From positions 27,822,295 through 27,886,294 of the forward strand of contig OU015524.1 in assembly GCA_907165065.1 (NCBI GenBank): a stretch of 64,000 nt of DNA, written 5' to 3'. The notes beneath the pieces were generated by a model. That model saw nothing but the letters and a program-made list of their open reading frames with translations, ran no database searches and had not been told where the DNA came from. The stretch is from Caprimulgus europaeus (taxonomy: Eukaryota > Chordata > Aves > Caprimulgiformes > Caprimulgidae). Shown here in pieces: positions 1-12,362 of the stretch; the first letter of the stretch is position 1; every line of letters begins with the position of its first letter. The position numbers and the translations under genes were made by a program.

Positions 1-3000
1 GGTCTGTCCAAACATTCCAGCAAAACCATTTTTTGGGAGTTTACTATACAAGATATATTTTTTTAAAGTCTAATTCAGCTTATTTTCCAGAAGTTTTTTT
101 TCCCTGAACTTTCTCATTAAAATTGTTTTCCCTTAGAAATAGAGAGGTAGAAGAGGATTAAAATATTCACTCCAAACAGACCTCTGATACTTTTTGGCCT
201 CTAAGCATAAAACACAGGAAAAAAATGTTAATTTTAAATATAATGCTTAGAATATTTGTGTAAAAAGTACACTAAGTCTGTCAGGTATTTTAAAAATATG
301 TCAAAATAGCTGAGGTCATTAAAAAAATTAGTTTCTACCATATGTGAAATAATTCTGTAGCAATCTTAATATGCGTGTCTGTGTATTACCATTGTTTCAG
401 TTTCACTGTATGGAAACTTTTGATTCTAGTTATGGGTATTTACACATGCATGTTGAAAGAGAATAAGCCTTCTTTGGGTGTTGTGAGACAGGGTGTCATG
501 ACAGCTTCATAATCAGCCTGGTATGTGAGCAAAATTATTGAAAATTCCTGTGGTCCAAAGTCCATACAAGTAGCTGAAAAGCCATATTGAAACTGGAATT
601 ACAGTGTAGGAAAATTTAAATGAAGATGAAAATTAAATGAAATTGCGTTATATCAGTAGTAATAGTAACAGAGCTGAAAGGATGGAGGGATCTTGAAGAA
701 TGACTCATTAATTCCAAACTAGATGTTGGATAATAAAGACTTAGTTTTACAAATAAACCAGAGGTGGTTGCTAAAGATAACTTAGATTGTACAGAGAGGT
801 AGAGGTAATTATTCCTAATAATAGTCAGTAGTACTGTTAATCCCAAGTAATCAGTGAATAGATCGGTCTTCCAAAATCCTGAAACTAAATTCTGACCTAT
901 AGAGGTTTCTACAAAAAGCCCCAAAAAACCTCTACCCCCACTCCCAAAACCCCTGAACAGGAAAAAAAAAGTGTTTCCATTTCACTCTTTTTGAGAATTT
1001 GGAAGATGTTGTTACTCTTTTATACAGGAGCATAGGGCCTTCCTCTCTTGTGAAGTTCCCATATAGTCTCCTAATTACATTTAGGTAAAATAAAACATTA
1101 GAGATACAATTAAAAAACAAAACAACAACAACAAAGCATACAATCCCCCACCCCCCCCAAGAATTACCAGTAACAACAGGGCACTATTTTCTGTTACTTT
1201 TCAAGGTATTATTGATTTACAGTAAGCATTCTGCAAAATTTTATGACCTACATATTTGAAAAATACTAGTGTTTTTTGGTGTCATACTGTAATGAGTCTT
1301 GGAGCTTCACAGAATTGTAAGTACTGCTGTCCTTCAGTCTTCATCTCTTTGTGAAAGCTAGTTTATGCCAAGGGGTTACATCTTTCTGTTTCGTATTTTA
1401 AATCAGTAGTATTCTGAAGATAATGACATAATTTGATGGGGTTAGATCACAGATACTATTTTGGTAAACATTTTTTCTTATTTTGATGAACTTTTTTCTT
1501 ATTTTAGTAAACTATTTTTTTCTCATTTAGGGAGCAATAAGCAAAATTCTGCATAACAGAAGAGGCAAAGGCAGAGGCAAAACTACAAATGTGTTTTTAT
1601 AATGCTAGATATGAATTTCATATTTTTTATGGCATGTGAGTCAAACCATTTAGGGAAAAAAAGTCTTTGGGCAGTCTTTGGGTATGTTTTGAATATTTGA
1701 GTATTCATTTATTGTCTACATTTTGATTGGCACACCTCTTTTATTGCTCATATTCCGTACTAATAAACTGTCTTTAATGAAGTATTCAATAATCAGTGAT
1801 ATTTGTATACAGTAATATACTTATTCATTTTCAACAATATTGGTATAGTTTTATGGCCTACATTAAGTAAATTAAATTCTTTCACATTTCTATGTAATTA
1901 ATACAAAGATAATACTGTGTGTTGTTGGGAGTAAATAAAGATGTCAGGCTTCCTGAAAATGAAACATCCTAGACAATGAAATAGTTCCCAAGGGAATAAT
2001 CTCATACTTTATCCTATATATTATAAAAAGAAAAAACAAAAAAACATAAAAACATCCAGGCAGGAAAAAAAAAAAAAAGTACAGGATTTGAAAATGATTT
2101 AATATTGACAGCCTTGGCAGGATTTTCCGTGGGACAATGAAAAGCTGCCCATGGGTCCATAATACAATCCTGGGAAACCCTTTTCAGTTTCAAAAGGCTC
2201 TCTCATCCCAGTATGTACTTTGTATCTCCCTTCAGTCTTCACTGGGCACCCTCAGAAGAAATCATTGCAAAGACTCTGCTGCAGGCTGGCCTCAGAAAGG
2301 CTTTTCTAATGTGATGTGCCAAAATCTAAGGACAGCATAAACACATTATTCCTTTCCCCCATTACTGTGATCGCAGGCCAATCCGTCACTCAAATATCCC
2401 CACAGCATGCCCTGCATGCCAGGCAAAGCTTTTGAAACCTACACTCTAATTGCTCTCTGCTTACGTCTTCCATTGAAAATGAACCCATGTCTCTGGATAC
2501 CATTTACAGCCCAGTGCACTGGACACAAGGCTCGTATTAGTGGTTCAAAGCCTTTGGAAAAATACATCGCAAAATACATAGGAAGTTGTTATTTTCTAGA
2601 GTTACTAAATATTCTTGCATTATCCTTTTGTTCCATTGACTTTTCCAAGTAAAAAACTCTCCGTTTTGTAGCTAAGCGCATAGAAATTCTATAATTTGGA
2701 AGGTCTCAAAGCTACTCTTGCATTTCTTAAAAAAAATAAAATTATTCATATATCCCAAGAAAATCAGGTAGGATGAGCTGCATCGATTCAAAATAGTTTT
2801 GAGTCTGTGAAGTTCAGAATTTTTCCCAGCCCCACTTTTACCGTATGTATATACATTGGATAGTAGTAACTTTGTAAAATTTTATATACCTGTAAAGCCA
2901 GGCTACTTTCTTGCATTGCTTTACTGAATAAGCTCTGTGGTGCAAAGCCTGGAGCAGGAGGAGCTTTCTGTGGTTACCTTTTTGTGAACCTTTGGGAGCC

Positions 3001-4709
3001 TGCAACTCTGTTAAGAGATCCCTATTGACAGAAACTCTTTATAGAGGATAAAGCTTGCCTTCATTTACTGGTGAGTAAGCAGAAATGACAGTATAGGTCA
3101 GACCCTGCTGAATCTTGATATGTAACAGCTTGGCATTTTAGTCAGATGCTGTTAAAATTTAAGTTTGCAGATAAAATGCTGTTGCTGCTGAGTAATGTAA
3201 GAGCAAAAGAAGATTCATAAACATCCTAAGTTTCTCTTTTTTCATCACCACCCTCCACCCCCCCAATTAATCTTTCTTTGCCCAAAGGAGTCTGTTGAAG
3301 TCAAGAGAGTTCTGCATGTTTACTCAGGAGACCACCATTACATACAGCTTTTCAAGCTTTTTTAGGTGGGGCTTTAAACTTCTGTTATTTAATTTATTTA
3401 GGGAAAGAAATCTGTGATTAGTCAGACATGACCTGTTTTGTTGCTCTGAGCAGCTGCAAAGGAATGGTACTGGAAGGTTAAAATCATTGAAAAGACCTGC
3501 TTTTTACTAATTCAGTGCAATAAACCAAACTTTACTAGTAAGGCTAGAGTGGGAGAATCTCTACAACTGACAGATGACAAACTAATGGGTCAGATCCTGT
3601 GTTCATTATCAGGTAGAATAAAATCAAAAGTGGTTTTGTTGGAATAGAAAATCTTCAGGATTCTACCTGGTATTTTAATGATTGCAAATCTGCACTATAT
3701 GCACATTTCAGATTTTTTAAATAAATATTGGCCCAAACTAATCTTTATATGTAGGATTTGGAATAAAATCAGATTTGGAATATGTCAGAATATAGGGTTT
3801 TACATTGGTCCATCACTTATTTTTATGGCTCCCAGGGTACAGTTCAGGTTTTAAGGGGCTGGAGAGGGAGAAAAAAGAAAATCGGTATTAAGAATGATTA
3901 ATAGCAAATGGTTATAATATTAGAACAGTTACAGAGTTAGAATATTGCCACTTGTAAAAACATTTTAAAGTGGAAAACATTTTACATCATTAGAAAAATA
4001 TTTTAAATAGAGCTTTGAAGTGTATTGCTTTAAAATAATTTAAGCAGAAATCACCAATATGACTAGTGGTGTTCAGAAAAAAGTATTCAAGGTTACCAGG
4101 GCCTGAAAGATCTTTTACATGGATATTGTACACTCTGATTCCCAAAATGTGACACTGATGCTTATCATTTAACTTATGATGTAATTAATAATAATGAAAT
4201 ATGCTATAATTATATAGGTAGCTAGGATTCCACAAAATGAAGTAGTAAGCAAAAATGTAGATTTATAAATGCTAATTTCTCCAACAGAGGCTAGAGCAGG
4301 GATCTTTTGGATTTAGTTTGAGGGTCTCCTGTATATTGTACGCTTCAAATCAAAACTAAATCAGGATGCAAGTTCAAGTAGCCATGTGATGCTTTTTGTT
4401 GTCTTGAGTAAATTATGTTTGAGAAATTAAGAAGTGAGGTCAAAAAGACACTGTGGCTTCAGGAAAATCCTTGTAGCTATCAACACAACAAACAATTTCT
4501 AAAATAAAATATTTTTATGATGTTACCAAACGTCATCCAAATAGAAAGATTTTGTTATACAAAATACATTACCATTTTTATCTGCAATCTTAGGCTTGTG
4601 GTTTAAAAGGAGCATGGCAAAGTAAGATAAAGGATAATATCACTGTAAGACTGAAACAAGAGGAAAGAAGAATAATATGTGTTAGGCTTAAATGTTTCAA
4701 CAGCTACAT
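1..4709. other. Non-coding AT-rich stretch
   Basis: No gene is recognised on either strand. Open frames here are short, lack domain signatures and have no supporting splice or start context. Visible structure is limited to a C-run near 1145-1158, a T-rich imperfect tandem repeat at 1459-1525, an A-run near 2064-2078 and a pyrimidine-rich patch near 3236-3266. Most likely intergenic or intronic DNA. Confidence 0.6.
1459..1525. repeat. Imperfect T-rich tandem repeat, about three units
   Basis: Three successive units of about 21-24 bp share the pattern TTTT-(g/a)-(g/t)TAA/GAAC followed by a run of T and CTTA or CTCA. Copies begin near 1459, 1481 and 1502. They are diverged, so this is an old local duplication. 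No function is implied. Confidence 0.5.
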
Positions 4710-4802
4710 TCTTGTCGAGTCATTTAGATTGGAAGAGACCCTTAAGATTGTTGAGTCCAGCTGATGGTTGGTAAACCAGGTAGAGCACCACATGGACTAA
4801 GC
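4710..4802 (-). mobile_element. Old CR1 3'-end fragment
   Basis: Read on the plus strand, this carries the reverse complement of a CR1 3' tail: a degenerate AGTCATTTAGATTGGAAGAG block, then ACCCTTAAGATTGTTGAGTCCAG and a decayed extension with AAACCAGG and AGCACCACATGG. The element is therefore on the minus strand and is reduced to part of its 3' untranslated tail. The terminal octamer repeats near 4710 are no longer clean, and the copy is much more diverged than the CR1 at 16.65-20.87 kb, which indicates an old insertion. No coding sequence remains. The far boundary is uncertain by tens of bases. Confidence 0.6.
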
Positions 4803-4815
4803 CACCTGAAATAAC

Positions 4816-7800
4816 CATTGAGGTACTCTTGGTAATAGCTGCAGCTTCAATAACTGTGAAAGAGAAGGAGGTCTCTTGATTTTTTTAACTGAATAGGGAG
4901 GAATTGATATGGGAAATTAACATAAATGGGAAAGACTTTTAGAACCAGTTTTCTTTTTTTGTTGTTTTTTCCCCTGTCCAGTATCTGGTCTCAGGCACTA
5001 GTTAATATTTCACATGTAAAAAAACACAGTTCATTGCAACATTTGTCTGGAAGTTAACTAAGTTTGTTCAAACATGGGAGAAAAGATAGACTTGCTGTGG
5101 GGTTATTTTTCCTGATCATTGCCAAGATTAAACTGTACAGCTGAGTTGAAATGACTATGCATTTGCTGCCTGGATTCTGATCAGATACACTTAAGTTGTA
5201 CAGTGCAATGCAAATAACTGCTGCCAGAGAGACAAAGCTATGTCCTGCAATGTGTTGTGCACCAGCTGGATCAATCAAGGTTGCATTTTAAGAAAGGCAA
5301 AAGGTCACACAGGCTGCAGTGGGGAATGCTTTCAGCAGAGTATGGCTGCTGGAGGGAAGGAGGGAGGAATGAAGTAATCCTTTAAAACAAACAATTGCTT
5401 AAATAATGCTATGAAACTTCCAGTTCTGAACAATGGTCAGAGATCAAGCTGTGTTTGTATATCCAGGGTTGAAGGTTAACCAGTAACTAAAGTCTTCCTT
5501 GATTGCTGCAGGTTTACATTTTCTCTGTCACTGATGTTTGCCAAGTAGGATTTTGTAAGGTTAGAAAGAATACAGCTGGGCAAATGGGTATATTATAGGG
5601 CTTCCCCAAACAGAGTTAGAGAGGACCACCATGCTGATATGATACACATGGTGAGTTCAGACCATTTTGAGAGGCCTGATGGATTGTGTAACAAGCAAGG
5701 GCTGAATGCAGAAAATTTTAAAGGGAACTCTGTAGTTGAAAGACCACACTTCCCCCATTTTGTATTTCAAAGAAGTTGCAGCAGTACATAAGAGTACTGT
5801 TATTGAAAAAAGATACAAAGAGAATTTTTTTTTCTTGTTTTCCCCAGTGTATTCTCTGTGTTGTTTGACAGCCGTTTTCAGAAAGCTGGTTTCATTCTTT
5901 GCAGTCTTTAGCATACACACCACTTGCTGAAACGATTCTGATAGTCAAAAAATAGTGTAAATAACTTATCCCAATAAGCAATAGTAATGACAAATAATAA
6001 TAAGCAGCACATGATATGTAATTGCAATAGTTTTGTCTTGGAATTTTCAAAGAACTGATAGTGGAGTGAAAGGTTATTTCCCTTATGAAAATTCTTTCCT
6101 TTGGCACTTTGTTCTTTCCCTTTCTTTCAGCCAAGCAAAACTGGCAAATTTATCTCAATTCTTTATACTTCTGCTATTTCTGTAAGCTCTGATGATAGCT
6201 TAACAAATGTTTATTGATAAGAGATGTGATCATGTTTCCATCTCATTTGGCGGTTCAGCTTCTTTGCTTATTGTTTACAAGAATTATTACTTATATTATT
6301 CTAAATATTGCTGAGGTAGAAGTTTTTTTTGATACTAATAAATAGTCTGGCAGGAAACACAAAAAAGGCTAGTGAGATGTATAAGTCTGTTTCGTATTCC
6401 AGCATGTCCTTGCATCCAATACTTGGTACAGGGTGACTCCAGTTGACATTGTGCTGCAGGGATGCTCTTATACTACAGTTGATAAGTAACAGTACAGATT
6501 TGTGCAACGGGCTGAACTTTGGTAATAATTTCTTGCTCAGAAGCTTCATGCTCAGCCAATACTGAAAATAAATATAATTTCTTATGTCTAGCAGCAAGAA
6601 TTACTGAAGGTTGCCTTAGTGTGCTTAGTGTGTGGCAGGGTAGGCTTTAAAACAGACTTCTGCTAAGAGGAATTAATACGCATGGATAATACTTTTATGA
6701 AGAATATTCCACAGAAACACTAACTCTCCTATTTAACAATCCAAAGTTTTGCCTGTGATCTATTGCATAAATCACTGGAGTATGATCTATTTACTTTTTA
6801 AAGCATATCTTATAACTCTGAGTAAATTAAACCTCCTTAGCATGTCTGCAATGTAAATGTATTAAAGGCAGAGAAATAAAACAGAAGGCAACAAGAGAAG
6901 TTCAAAATCTCTGCTGGATTTCTGAAGAATGATTGTTTCTGTCAAATGTTGTATAACATTTCTAAGAATCAAACTCCTCTATCTATACCCATGTTGAACA
7001 GTACTTTAATGTGGACTACCAGAGACTAACACTTGATGTAAGTAAGATTAGCAGGCTCTATCTCTCAAAAGCATCTTTGATTTTATTACAACGCTTTTCA
7101 CAGACTTAGTGATTTGTAGAATTATGAGAATCTGCTAATTTGACAGACATGAATTTCATTCCTCAACCCAAACTGAACTCCCCTTACTTTTATACTTCTT
7201 ACTTTCTGAAGAAATAAAAACTTGGATGAGACTATTTGGATAGTACAGCAAAGGGTCTTAACAGTGCCTGGATCTGATACAGGGAGCTTCAGTTCTCTAA
7301 TGACAACTGAACTGTATAACAGTGTCACATACTGAGTTTTCTGCAACTTGTGCATAAGTAATTTCTGCATTTATAAGCCTCATTTCTGCATCATCATTTC
7401 AAAGATTAGAATTTTTATCTTTACATTTTACCTGAATTAGACTCTCAAGAATTTTGATGCTTTTCCTTAAATTAAAAATATTTTATTTCCTCTTAAGCAT
7501 CTACATTTTTGTTCTTAATTAATGTCACATAGAAACATGTCCAGCCAGGTGCTTAAGTCTCTCTTTTCCCTTGTGTTTTTGTAAAAGTGGAGTGCAAACC
7601 TTACAAGACTGGTATGAAAGTTTCTGTCAGTTTTGTGTTTTGTATACTGCTTCAAGGGACAAAAGACTTGGTCAAATATATCTACTGTTTCATATGGTAA
7701 AATCCTTAAAGAACTGGAATTTTATAATAAGTTTTCACTTAATTCTACTTGGTAACAATCCAGGAAAAAAATCCAAGAGCTTCAGAACGATAAGGTCAAA

Positions 7801-10800
7801 GTACATCTATAGTAACATTTTATTTACTGACCCTCGCACAGTAGAAAGATAAATAAGTGAATAAGACTTTTTTTAAATTCAGGTGATTAAAAAGCTAGTT
7901 ATATCTTTCAACCTCAACAGTCTAATATATAGTGAGCAAAACAAAAGAACTATAAAAGCATTTAGTAAGCAAATATTTGTGCATGAAGGACTATCAAAGA
8001 TGTGTTAAGGCTTAGTTACCTTTAACTATTGCTTGCTAATGAAAGTTAATAAGGTGGATTCAAAAACAGCTTTCAGAACACTTCAAAATTACTTTTGGCA
8101 TTGTCAGGAATAGCTTTTCTTCAGATACTCTTGCCTTAGTAGCAAAGGAATATTAAGGTTTCAATGCTAACACAGTTGGGCACCTTCTCTTATTCATTAG
8201 GTCAACTTCTATAAGGAACAGTTAAATGGTTAAGATCTGGAGACCATTAAGAAGGCTGTCACACTTTTCTCTAAGGCATGTTTTTAAAAACTTGAGCAAA
8301 TTTAACTGCAATTTTGTTGAGACTGTACGATGACATCTTAATAGACTTGTAGTCAAGTTAATCAGTTTGTCACTCCATGCTTGTATATTGTTGAATAGAT
8401 CCTTGACTATGTTTTGTGTGGGTTTTTTTTGTTTGTTTGTTTGTTTGTTTGTTTTTTTAATGACCTCTTCTCCTGTGGGATCTCTTTCATGGGAATAAGT
8501 CAACTCAGATCATATGGGCCATTAATGTGAGCCAAGGCTTCCAGATAAATATTGGCTAAATACTGACCGACTTCTGAGATAAATATATACTGTCTGTGTC
8601 AGTAATTTCACTATTAAGTTACGTATTTGTGATAATGACTTCAGTATTAACATTGTACACATGAAAATTTTGATTTTAGTACAAAACTCAAGAAAAAAAT
8701 AATGTCATATTTCTTAAGCTACTGATTAACACTTTGTTCAAGGTGCTTCTATGGGTGGCCAGGGAATTTCAATGTAAATGTACAGTTTACCCATAGCCTC
8801 TTACAATGGTCCCTTTATGTTTTGTAAAATTACTCAAGAATGTTAAGTCTCTTCATTGTAATCCAATTTACAAAATGATCCTGTAATCTCATAGAACGTG
8901 AACCATTTCCTTTAATGTGAAACATCTTATAAGGTAATAGAAACCTGATTGCACTATGTAGAGAGAAGGGTGACTGGTTTCAGCTTTTTTTTTTTAGTGT
9001 GGAAGCAAGTTTAAAATGGGGTTTACAGAATCTGTTTGATTAGTAAACAAAAATAAGCACATTGGCAAACAATTTATAGGTTGTTCTGAGGGTCTTTAAA
9101 ATCATTGATGTATGTTAGAATATATTCACATAAATAATTCCATTGCCATTAATAAAAATATTTGTAGGAGTAAAGCTGCTCACTTAATGCTTTGCAGAAA
9201 TAGATCCATGTGCCCAAGCCAGATTTCACTGACAGAACAGGCAAAGCAGGGTGTTATGCAAGGAACAGAGTACATGGAAGAGCTGCAGAAGTCCAGTGGC
9301 ACAGAAACCTCTTGATTCTCTCTCCCCTGCTTTCTAATTTCTCTTGAAAACTTGGTCTGCACCAATTCAGCTACTTTCAGGTTAATCTATTTTCATTTTG
9401 TATGAGTAGCAGAGAGTCAGGCCAAAATTTTACCCATTCTTTCTCTACCTGTGGTTAGTAAACAAACGGATTCAGTTTTTTGTAACCAGGCTCAACATTC
9501 AAGAAACCCACAGGGCAGGCTTATTATTCTCACTCACTTCCCCTGCACAGTATAAAGTGGAGTCTTGACATTGTGGATTAATAGTCTGTTGTGAAACATT
9601 TGACCATACAGGCCTTCGGTTAATTTTGTGCAGATGTAATTAGCAACAGGAGTGTTGTGCAGCATTTTTGGCTACCGTTTAGTCTGTGAAAAATTCTGTG
9701 TTTTTGAGGTAATAAACTGTGCCTGCATCAGGAGTGGTTCCTAGTTTTTAGATTCAAAAAGAAAGACACCTGTAGAACATGTAACCCTAAGCCTGACAAA
9801 TTATTTCAAATTCCTGTATTGCTTTTTCACTTTGTGTAAAGATGCAAGCACTCAGCTGCGTTCATGAAACACATTTTACAGACAGCAAAAGGAAGCTGAA
9901 GCTTTTGAGACTGCTCAGTTCACTCAGAGGTATTTTTACCTGTAAATAGTCCCAAGGCACATTTAATTCCCCTGTAGAGCAACCTTGTTGACAAGAAACC
10001 TTTAACAATTTTCTAATGTGCATTTGAGGCAGTAGGGGCTTGTGGTTTTTCCTACTCTCCTTGGAAATGTTGACAAATGAGTTAACATTGGGCTACCTGC
10101 TTAAGGTATCATCCTGAGATAGGAGGTGGAGGCTAACCTCTCATAAAACACTTAAATTCCCATTTGAAGAAATCAGGTTGCAGGAGTTTAGATTGTTTTA
10201 TCACAGTACCAACTTCATATGAAATATCCAGCTGAAACTTCTAATGTAATCGCTAGTGTTCTCTACTCTTTAGCAGAAGTTAAGTTTTATGTAGTTAAAG
10301 GTCACCCTTGAAGCCTTTCTGAGATATCAATAGGAGCCGCTAGATTGTTTTTATAGCACATGAGGGGACAGTATCATTCATCACCAGTAGAAGATTCCAC
10401 TCCCAGTTAAATCAGAAAGAACAAATGCTTTTAAAAGATGAAGTCTAGCCAACACTGAAGTATACAGGATGCCTGTCAGTATAAGAGTTTATTCTGTGCA
10501 AACAAAGAGTGGGTTCCCTGAAGTGTCAGGTCAGAGTAGTTAACTGAGAGTAAATCTTTGATCAGCTCCTAAAGTGTGTGAGCATTTGTGATAAAATTCT
10601 CTATTGGGATGCTTAAGTTTTAGGAAAGAATGTGATCCAACAGTTTTATCCTGATGTAGCTGTTCATTTCTTGGCAGTGATATAGAGGCAAGTTGTTTTA
10701 TTTACCTTCTCAAAGACAAGGAAGTCTCCCTTAAAGATACTTTGTTTTCTTTCCCTGGTGGTGTACTTTTGTGATCTCTTTCATAATGTTGCCTAAGTGT

Positions 10801-11530
10801 GTTTTTATTTTTCACTGCTAGCTCAGAACAGACTGACCCTGGTAAGATTAGTTGGAAAATATAATTCAGTAAAATAGTATGCTGAATTTTTGAAGATTAT
10901 ATGATTTATCATATGTCTGATTTCAGCAGGATTGTCCTATGTTTGAAAATTCTGCCATACTGTTGAATTACAACTTCCCAGAAAAAAATTCCAGCAAGTA
11001 GGTAGCTGGTGCTAAGCAGCCACCTGTATTGGTGGAACATGGTCTTGATTTCCTAAACATGAGAGACTTCATTCTCTGCATTTTCTCAGGCAGAAAACAC
11101 TAGAGATTAATGAAAGTCATATGATCTCTATGGCTTTGAATGTAGGTATTTAGCCCTTTGTGTCATCTTCAGGCAGTCTGCAGAGCATATTAAAAAGAGC
11201 AGCACAAAATGTATGTGTTCCCTGTGTGCTAAGGAAGCCTTGCTTATTTACATTAGTATCTTTTTACATTAGTATCTGTCTGGGGCCTTAATAGACATAC
11301 TTCTGCTTACCTCTCCTTTTCTGCCTTTTAAATTTTCTTCTTCAAAATGTGCAAGATATATTAAATATAGATAAATATATAATAAATTATAAAGAAGTTC
11401 AAACCATAATACAACATAAAATTCAGGTGTCAAGGTATAGATATCCTTACAGTACTGACATCTCTTTCACAAGACCTTGTTTATTGGTCAGTTCCTTATG
11501 CTTTGAAGTACAGAAATAAGGATTTTGAGA
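4816..11530. other. Non-coding AT-rich stretch
   Basis: No gene recognised. It contains a (GTTT)n microsatellite at 8431-8454, a short duplication of CTTAGTGTG near 6613-6632, and a 16-bp period direct repeat of TTTACATTAGTATCT at 11247-11277. Open frames are short and without recognisable motifs. Confidence 0.6.
8431..8454. repeat. (GTTT)n microsatellite
   Basis: Five clean GTTT units followed by a short T run. A simple tetranucleotide repeat with no further context. Confidence 0.85.
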
Positions 11531-12362
11531 TCATAGAATCATAGAATGGTTTGGGTTGGAAGGGACCTTAAAGATCATCTAGTTCCAACCCACCTGCCAT
11601 GAGCAGGGACACCTTCCACTAGACCAGGTTGCTCAAAGCTCCATCCAGCCTGGCCTTGAACACTTCCAGGGAGGAGGCACCCACAACTTCTCTGGCTAAC
11701 CTGTTCCAGTGTCTGACCACTCTCACAGGAAAGAATTTTTTTCCTAATATCTAATCTAAACCTACCCTCTTCCAGTTTAAAGCCTTTTCCCCTTGTTCTA
11801 TCACTACCTGCCTTTGTAAAAAGTCCCTCCCCAGCTTTCCTGTAGGCCCCTTCAGGTACTGGAAGGCTACTATAAGGTCTCCCCAAAGCCTTCTCTTCTC
11901 CAGGCGGAACAGCCCCAACTCTCTCAGCCTGTCCTCATAGCAGAGGTGTTCCAGCCCTCAGATCTTCCTCATGGCCTCCTCTGGTCTTGTTCTAACTGGT
12001 CCATGTCTGTCTTGTGTTGGGGACTCCAGAACTGGGCATAGTATTCCAGGTGGTGCCTCATGAGAGCGGAGTAGAGGGAAAGAATCACCTCCCTTGACCT
12101 GCTGGCCACGCTTGTCTTGATGCAGCCCAGGATATGGTTGGTCTTCTGGCCTGCAAGTGCACATTGCCAGCTCACGTTGAGCTTCTCATCCACCACCACC
12201 TCCAAGTCCTTCTCTTCAGAGCAGGTCTCAATCCACTCATCCCCCAGCCTGTATTTATGTTTGGGGTTGCCCCAACCCAGGTGCAGGACCTTGCATTTGG
12301 CCTTACACAGGCCCACCTCTGAAGCCTGTCAAGGTACCTCTGGATGGGTCCTTGGGATGACA
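11531..12362 (-). mobile_element. 5'-truncated CR1 retrotransposon, broken ORF2
   Basis: On the plus strand it begins with two copies of TCATAGAA, the reverse complement of the CR1 terminal octamer ATTCTATG. The characteristic 3' stem follows, GGGTTGGAA (11553-11561) pairing with TTCCAACCC (11583-11591). The element therefore lies on the minus strand, with its 3' end at about 11531. Minus-strand frames read pieces of the ORF2 C-terminal region, including [25 protein letters not shown] and [14 protein letters not shown]. These match positions about 740 to 955 of the intact ORF2 at 17.9-20.8 kb. The pieces fall in different frames with stops between them, and the copy starts downstream of the reverse transcriptase FADD motif. 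It is a dead, 5'-truncated copy, the usual fate of CR1 insertions in birds. Its tail differs from the intact element, so it belongs to another subfamily. Confidence 0.93.

Noticed and set aside
2137-2652. Two plus-strand frames of 67 and 81 codons with ordinary amino-acid composition
   Set aside because: No recognisable domain, no conserved motif and no splice support; likely chance frames.
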